DNA from: CAYWPG01 sp964460035
GTDB lineage: Bacteria; Pseudomonadota; Gammaproteobacteria; Nitrococcales; AK92
Assembly (NCBI GenBank): GCA_964460035.1
Contig: CAYWPG010000016.1
Span: forward strand, 1-64,000
DNA length: 64,000 nt
Direction: 5' to 3'
The translations under genes were made by a program, and so were the position numbers. The notes under the pieces are model-generated. The model was not told the DNA's origin, did no database searches, and saw only the letters and a program-made list of their open reading frames with translations. Shown here in pieces: positions 59,002-64,000 of the stretch; positions within the stretch are counted from its first letter, which is position 1, and every line of letters starts with the position of its first letter.

Positions 59002-60180
59002 TTAGTGGACCGCAGTGCGGCGGCTGGCGATCTCGGTGCCGGGTTGCCAGATATAGCCTGCGGCGACCGTGGAGGCGGGCGAGCCGTCGCGGTTCATGTA
59101 TTCACGATAAACCGGGGACGGTTCCTCCGCTCCCACATCGCTGGCGGGAACGAACTGCGTTCCTCTGGCAGTGAGCCCGACTTCCTGGTCCAAAACGCGG
59201 CGTACGAACTCGCGATGACTCGTGAAGGAGATCGGGTCGGGGATCTCGCGCGGAAGAATTTCCGCCGGGTCGCGGCGCTCTACGTCCTTGTATATATCCA
59301 TGGCGAAGTGCAGCTGACCGAGCTCGTAGTCGAGCATGCGTTCCCAGATGGCCTTGATGCGCGGGTTACCTTCCTGCTGGGCGCAACTGTAGTAGTTATA
59401 GATCTCGGTAGCTTCGTGCAGCAGCCACTTCTCCAGCCAGGTCTCGGTGGGGTCTATGATCGAGCTGTACTGCGTAACGTGCTGCTCCTCGATGGAGGCG
59501 ATCTCGGCGTAGAGCTGGCGTGCCACCGGGTCGGCGAAGATGGGCCCGATGTTCATGTAGTAATCGCGCGTCTGAAACTCGGACGCCATGATCGTGAGCG
59601 CATTGAGTTTGGTGATCGGGGCCGCTTTGTCTTTCCGATAGTGCTCGCGCAGATCGTCCATGGGATCGCGGTGTTCGATTTCGGTCGGACGACCCGCCAT
59701 GATATCGGTGTAACACTGCGTGACGTTGTTCGGATCCTTGCCTTCAAGGCGATCGAGCAGCGCCGAGTAGCGGTAGAGATGGTCGAAGTCTTCCAGCATG
59801 CCGAATCGATATACCTGCGCCAGGTAGTCGTCGGGCTCCTGCTGAGCGACCGCTGCGGTCACCTCGATTGCGACCTGCTCGTACGCGACCGTGACCTCCA
59901 ATGGAGATTCATCCGGAGACAGCAGCCAGTTGACCAGAGTCTGCTGGTGGTGATCTACACGGCGCACGCGCGCCAGCGGCCCTTGCAGAGGCTTGTTCAT
60001 GCGTGCGCACGCGTGAAGGAAGCGCACCGCCTCCTGTTCGATACCGTTCATCAGGATCACGCGCACCCGCGTGAAGGCATCGTCATCGAGCTTGCTGATA
60101 GGGGCGGGCGTGAGTTCGCGCCAGGTAAAACGCTGGCGCTCAAGGGGGGTGCCCTTCTCGTCCCAGATGTTCAGTGCCAT
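59002..60180 (-). CDS. Ferritin-like protein B
   Basis: A 392-residue, mostly helical protein with ferritin-like motifs: HARACARMNKPLQ-like N-terminal helix, EIASIEEQHVTQYSSII, WLLHEATEIYNYYSCAQQE and MLDYELGQLHFAMDIYKD, giving ExxH-type ligands in four helices. The start is the ATG giving MALNIWDEKGTPLERQ; an earlier in-frame start adds 22 residues with no clear ribosome site. First gene of a three-gene unit with ferritin-like protein A and the epoxide-hydrolase-like protein. The product is not described to my knowledge. Confidence 0.75.
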   Translation of the reverse strand: MALNIWDEKGTPLERQRFTWRELTPAPISKLDDDAFTRVRVILMNGIEQEAVRFLHACARMNKPLQGPLARVRRVDHHQQTLVNWLLSPDESPLEVTVAYEQVAIEVTAAVAQQEPDDYLAQVYRFGMLEDFDHLYRYSALLDRLEGKDPNNVTQCYTDIMAGRPTEIEHRDPMDDLREHYRKDKAAPITKLNALTIMASEFQTRDYYMNIGPIFADPVARQLYAEIASIEEQHVTQYSSIIDPTETWLEKWLLHEATEIYNYYSCAQQEGNPRIKAIWERMLDYELGQLHFAMDIYKDVERRDPAEILPREIPDPISFTSHREFVRRVLDQEVGLTARGTQFVPASDVGAEEPSPVYREYMNRDGSPASTVAAGYIWQPGTEIASRRTAVH

Positions 60181-60309
60181 TGCCGGTTCCTCTATGGCAG
60201 GGAATAACCTCCCGCTCTGAATTGGGCTGTGACCGGACAAAGACAACCGATTGCTAATACTCTCTGGAATCCGCGCGGCGGGTGCGACGGCAGCACCCGC
60301 CGCACTGTG

Positions 60310-61668
60310 TCATTGCGCGCTTAGATAGCGGTTGACGGCGGCAATGGCTTGTTCGTCCAGCGATTCGCCGATAGCCGCTTGCAGGCGCAGGTAGGTGAGC
60401 AGATAGCCATAGCGGGCTCCTGCCAGGTCGCGCTCGATCTGAAACCGTTCGCGTTGAACGTTGAGCAGATCCAGCGTGGTGCGCAGTCCCAGCTCCAGGC
60501 CGCGCTGGGTGGATTCCTCGGTGCTGCGTATGGACCGCAGCGCCTGCTCCAGCGCGCGCACCTGCTCCAGATTCGCGACCAGGGTCAGGTAGGCCGATTC
60601 GGCTCCCAGCGCCGCTTCGCGCTTAGCGTTCAACAGCTGGTGAAAGCTGGCCTCGCGCAAGGCGGTGGCCTGCCGCACCCGGGCGTTTATCGCGCCGCCG
60701 GTGTACAGCGGCATGGACACGGTGATGCCGATGCTGGCGCGATCGGTGGTAGCGTCCGCTCCCGGCGGCAGCTGGGCAGCATAGCCCTGATAGCCGCGGC
60801 CTATGCTGCCCACCAGATCCACCCGCGGGTAGCGCGCGGCGCGATTGCGGGCAATCTCGCCGCGTGCCAGCTCCAGCCCCGTTTGCGCGAGCAGCACCTG
60901 CAAATTGTTCTCTTCCGCCGCCTGAGCCCATTCGCTCGCATCGGCCGGTTGCGGCACCTCGGGCTCGAAGGCGGGCGAGAGCCCGGCGATGCGCCCGACG
61001 GGAGCGTCGATCAGTCGGCGCAGCGCTTCGCGGGCGATACGCAGCTCGTTCAAGGCCGCCAGGCGACGCGCCACGGTTCCGTCCAGGCGCGCCTGAGCGT
61101 CGTTGACGTCGGTCACCGTGCCGGCTCCCAGCTCGAAGGCCCGCCGGGCTCGCTGCAGCTGCGTTTCGATAGCGCGCAGCTCGGCATCGAACGTGGTGAC
61201 GGCATCCTCGGCCTGCAGTACGCGGAAGTAAGCCTCGGCCACTCGCAGCGCCAGCTGTTGGCGCGCCAGTTCGTAGCGCAGCTCCGCCTGATCGGCGACC
61301 GTGCGCGCCACGCGCAGCGCGACGAACGCATCGGCGCGAAACAGGGCCTGAGTCACGCCGATGCCGGCACTGTAGGCCGTATAGTGATTTTCACTATCCA
61401 AAGCCATCCCGCCAGGGCCGTCGATCTGCGTCTCCTCCCATATGCGGTTGGCCTCACCCTGCAGTCCGATCTGCGGCAGGATCAGCGATCGTGCTTGCGG
61501 GATTTGCTCCCGGTCCGCGTTCAGCTGCTCGCGCGCCGCGGCGATCTGCGGATCATGCTGGTGTGCGAGCCGATAGGCTTGCAGCAGATCGATGTCCGCT
61601 GCCTGCGCCGGCAGAACCGTCAACAGTCCCGTGAGGGCCAGGCAGCGCAGAATCGGGCGTGTTCTCAT
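60310..61668 (-). CDS. TolC-family outer-membrane efflux protein
   Basis: A 452-residue outer-membrane channel: signal peptide MRTRPILRCLALTGLLTVLP-AQA, then two OEP repeats of long helices (VAEAYFRVLQAEDAVTTFDA; AYLTLVANLEQVRALEQALR) with the conserved strand pairs ASIGITVSMPLYTGGAINAR and TAYSAGIGVTQALF. It would connect to the RND pump encoded just upstream. Its first 116 bases overlap the end of the RND gene. Confidence 0.93.
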   Translation of the reverse strand: MRTRPILRCLALTGLLTVLPAQAADIDLLQAYRLAHQHDPQIAAAREQLNADREQIPQARSLILPQIGLQGEANRIWEETQIDGPGGMALDSENHYTAYSAGIGVTQALFRADAFVALRVARTVADQAELRYELARQQLALRVAEAYFRVLQAEDAVTTFDAELRAIETQLQRARRAFELGAGTVTDVNDAQARLDGTVARRLAALNELRIAREALRRLIDAPVGRIAGLSPAFEPEVPQPADASEWAQAAEENNLQVLLAQTGLELARGEIARNRAARYPRVDLVGSIGRGYQGYAAQLPPGADATTDRASIGITVSMPLYTGGAINARVRQATALREASFHQLLNAKREAALGAESAYLTLVANLEQVRALEQALRSIRSTEESTQRGLELGLRTTLDLLNVQRERFQIERDLAGARYGYLLTYLRLQAAIGESLDEQAIAAVNRYLSAQ

Positions 61669-64000
61669 CGTTCGAAGACTCCTTGTTCTTGCCGGTGCGG
61701 CGGCGCAGCCGTTCCAGCCCATTTTCGATCAGCGAATATACTGCGGGTACCACCACCAGCGTCAGCAGCGTCGAGGTGATCATTCCGCCAATGACCGCCA
61801 CCGACAGCGGGCCGTTGGTATCGGCGCCCGCGCCAAGGCCGAATGCCGCGGGCAGCAGCGCCAGGATCAAGGTCAGCGAGGTCATCAGCACCGGACGCAG
61901 GCGGATGGGACAGGCCTCCAGCAGCGCTTCGTCCACACCCAGGCCCTTGGCGCGCAGCTGGTTAGTCATGTCCACCAGCAGGATGGAGTTCTTGGCCACC
62001 AGTCCGATCAACAGCACCAGGCCGATCATCGAGAAGATGTTCAGCGTGTGTCCGGTTGCCCACAACGCTGCGACCCCGCCGATCATGGCCAGCGGCTGGG
62101 CGACCATGATGATCGCGGGCTGTATGAAGGAGTTGAACTGGCTGGCCAGCACCATATAGACGAGCACCATGGCCAGTATGAAGGCAAAGGTCATATAGCC
62201 GGCGGTCTTGGCGAACTCCTCGGCCTCGCCCTGGAAGCTGACCGTATAACCCAGCGGCAGCACCTGATCGGCGTACTCTTGGACTATGCCGATGGCATCG
62301 GCCAGGGGCACCGCCGGGGCGCTGAAGAAATTGGCGGCATACTGCAGCGAGTTGCGGCCGATCACGGCAGCGCCTATGGACTCTTCGATGCTGGCGACGG
62401 TGTCCAGCCGGACTAGCTGACCTTCACGGTTGCGCAGAAAGATCTTGCCCAGGTCGCTGCTCTGGCGGAATTCACCATCGCGGCCCTTGAGGCGGATGTC
62501 GTAGCGGTGGCCGTCGCCGGGCAAGTCGTTGTACTTCGCCACGTCCAGGCCGCCGGCGAGTATATTCACCGCCAATGCCAGGTCCCGGGTCGAGAGGCCC
62601 AGCGCGGAGGCGCGCTCGCGGTCCACTATTAGTTCGATCTGCGGCAGGTCCAGCTGCAGGTCCAGATCGACCATCCCGAGCCGGCCATCGGCATTGAGCC
62701 GTTCCTGCAGCGTTTGCGCCAGTCGGGCAACCTGGCCCAGTTCCGGGCCGCGGACTACGAACTGCAGCGGTTCGCCTCGCGCGCCGCCCACGATCGGTAC
62801 GTTGGTGGGGAAGGCGCGTACGCCGGGTATGGCTGCCAGCTCGCCGCGCAGCCGCTCGATCAATTGGCTCTGGCTGGTGGTGCGTTGCTCGCGGGGCAGC
62901 ATGCGGACGAACACGATGGCGGAGTTCGCCTGGCTTTGTGCGCCCACGAAGCTGAAGTAGCTGAGTACCTCGGGTTGGCGGGCCAGGATCGCTTCGATCT
63001 CGCGCAGCCGTCCGTCGGTGTATTCGACGCTGGAGCCGAGCGGGGTGCGCGCCGAGATCAGGAAGGAGCCCTCATCCTCTTCGGGCACGAAGGTCTTGCC
63101 GGTGGCGGCGAAAAAGTAGCCGCTGGAGAGCACCACGGCAGCGGCCACCGCGAGCACCGACCAGCGATAGCGCAGCGTAACCGCGACCGCACGCCGGTAA
63201 CCGCGCTCCATGGCCCCGAAGGCGCTCTCCAGCGCTTGCGATACCCGGCCCGGCTTGCGGTCGACCTCGCCAATGTAGCGCGATGCCAGCATGGGCGTGA
63301 GTGTCATGGACACGAACCACGACACCAGCACGCCGATGGTCACCACCACCCCGAAGGAGGTGAAGAACATGCCGATGATGCCGCCCATGAAGATTACGGG
63401 CGCGAAAATGGCGACCAGCGTGAGCGTTGCCGCGAGTACAGGGAATACTACCTCGTTAGTGCCCTTGATGGCGGCCACCATGGGATCCTTCTCGCCTTCT
63501 TCGCGATGGCGGAAGATGTTCTCCAGCACTACGATGGCATCGTCCACCACCACGCCGATCAGCAGCAGCAGCGCCAGCAGGGTAACGGTGTTGATGGTGT
63601 AGCCGAACATGTACATCGTTGCGACTGCCCCGAGCAAAGACACGGGGATGGCAGTGGCAATGATGAACGTAGAGCGGATGCTCTTCAGGAATAGCCACAC
63701 CACCAGTGCCGAGAGTATGGTGCCCAGGATCAGGTGCTCTTCCAGTGCCCGCACCATCTCCAGGATGAAGCTGGAGCTGTCGGAGGAGATGTGAATCTCG
63801 ATGCCGGGCGGCAGCTGGGGCCGGATTTCGGTGTCGAGGCGGCGCTTGACCTCCTCGATGATGGCCACCGTGTTGGCGTTGGCGACCTTGACGATGCCCA
63901 GGCCGACGGTGGGTTCGCCGTTGTAGCGTGCCGCTTCGCGTGGATCGGCCAACCCGTCGATGACCTCGGCGACGTCGCGCAGCCGAACCGGCACGCCGTC
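61553..64000 (-). CDS. RND-family efflux permease (HAE1/AcrB type), partial
   Basis: C-terminal about 815 residues of an inner-membrane drug/proton antiporter; the N-terminus lies beyond the window. Visible parts include PVRLRDVAEVIDG in the porter domain, VVVDDAIVVLENIFRHREEG (proton-relay aspartates in TM4), GKTFVPEEDEGSF, and NSILLVDMTNQLRAKG near TM11. The last 35 residues (KNKESSNDENTPDSALPGPH onward) are translated over the TolC gene start in another frame and are probably not functionally constrained. Forms an efflux unit with the TolC gene; the membrane-fusion protein should lie upstream. Confidence 0.95.
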   Translation of the reverse strand, partial: DGVPVRLRDVAEVIDGLADPREAARYNGEPTVGLGIVKVANANTVAIIEEVKRRLDTEIRPQLPPGIEIHISSDSSSFILEMVRALEEHLILGTILSALVVWLFLKSIRSTFIIATAIPVSLLGAVATMYMFGYTINTVTLLALLLLIGVVVDDAIVVLENIFRHREEGEKDPMVAAIKGTNEVVFPVLAATLTLVAIFAPVIFMGGIIGMFFTSFGVVVTIGVLVSWFVSMTLTPMLASRYIGEVDRKPGRVSQALESAFGAMERGYRRAVAVTLRYRWSVLAVAAAVVLSSGYFFAATGKTFVPEEDEGSFLISARTPLGSSVEYTDGRLREIEAILARQPEVLSYFSFVGAQSQANSAIVFVRMLPREQRTTSQSQLIERLRGELAAIPGVRAFPTNVPIVGGARGEPLQFVVRGPELGQVARLAQTLQERLNADGRLGMVDLDLQLDLPQIELIVDRERASALGLSTRDLALAVNILAGGLDVAKYNDLPGDGHRYDIRLKGRDGEFRQSSDLGKIFLRNREGQLVRLDTVASIEESIGAAVIGRNSLQYAANFFSAPAVPLADAIGIVQEYADQVLPLGYTVSFQGEAEEFAKTAGYMTFAFILAMVLVYMVLASQFNSFIQPAIIMVAQPLAMIGGVAALWATGHTLNIFSMIGLVLLIGLVAKNSILLVDMTNQLRAKGLGVDEALLEACPIRLRPVLMTSLTLILALLPAAFGLGAGADTNGPLSVAVIGGMITSTLLTLVVVPAVYSLIENGLERLRRRTGKNKESSNDENTPDSALPGPHGTVDGSAGAGSGHRSAASLSARTPA

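Noticed and set aside
58888..60207. 439-residue open frame antisense to the ferritin-like gene B
   Set aside because: No ribosome site or motif, and it covers two well-formed minus-strand genes.

Overview
The window is GC-rich chromosomal DNA from a gammaproteobacterium. The evidence is the tRNA-Leu/queA-tgt-yajC-secD-secF block, rlmJ, a glcB-type malate synthase, a GcvA-like LysR regulator and a DctPQM TRAP transporter. The exact family cannot be fixed from sequence alone; the mix (TRAP uptake, RimK-type amidoligase cluster, Glt/Agl-like envelope cluster) would suit an Ectothiorhodospiraceae-like or related lineage. There is no CRISPR array, no rRNA, no intact insertion sequence and no phage.

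Layout. (1) 1-3.7 kb: a damaged type I restriction-modification locus (5'-truncated hsdS, a NucS-like nuclease-fold gene, a truncated rhuM and an intact hsdM) abutting the 3' end of tRNA-Arg(CCU). (2) 4.0-8.5 kb, minus strand: a four-gene membrane sugar-transfer module (flippase-like protein, ArnC-like GT2, ArnT-like GT, PAP2 phosphatase), then tRNA-Ala(CGC). (3) 8.9-10.1 kb: glgC. (4) 10.3-13.3 kb, minus: TRAP transporter dctP-dctQ-dctM with a strong hairpin after dctP. (5) 13.8-19.4 kb: tRNA-Leu(CAA), then queA-tgt-yajC-secD-secF. (6) 19.7-22.9 kb: stress-type genes (PLDc_N membrane peptide, CsbD, an SDR lacking its catalytic lysine, a cold-shock-type RRM protein with a long AT-rich leader).

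(7) 23.7-30.0 kb: a five-gene cluster of GNAT-C39 peptidase fusion, RimK-like ATP-grasp ligase, retropepsin-like protease, inactive transglutaminase fused to membrane helices, and a second ATP-grasp ligase. It looks like a peptide ligation/cleavage system of unknown substrate. (8) 30.2-39.9 kb: MoxR ATPase + VWA pair, patatin, LysR regulator, a hairpin-rich non-coding stretch, a DUF4174-like protein, malate synthase G, a small conserved protein, RlmJ and a truncated haemoglobin.

(9) 40.1-53.3 kb, minus: a 12-gene envelope cluster. Going downstream it encodes a dihaem beta-propeller lipoprotein, two outer-membrane barrels, a periplasmic protein, three TPR proteins (two of them lipoproteins), a small exported protein, an ExbB/TolQ, two ExbD/TolR and an AgmX/TonB-like protein. 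The architecture resembles the Glt/Agl (Nfs) trans-envelope machines of Myxococcus. One of the two ExbD paralogues has Asn in place of the proton-carrying Asp. This is the best candidate for an undescribed system. (10) 53.8-60.2 kb: ankyrin membrane protein, hemerythrin, cardiolipin synthase, epoxide-hydrolase-like protein and two ferritin-like proteins. (11) 60.3-64 kb, minus: a TolC-family outer-membrane factor and an RND permease that runs off the window end.
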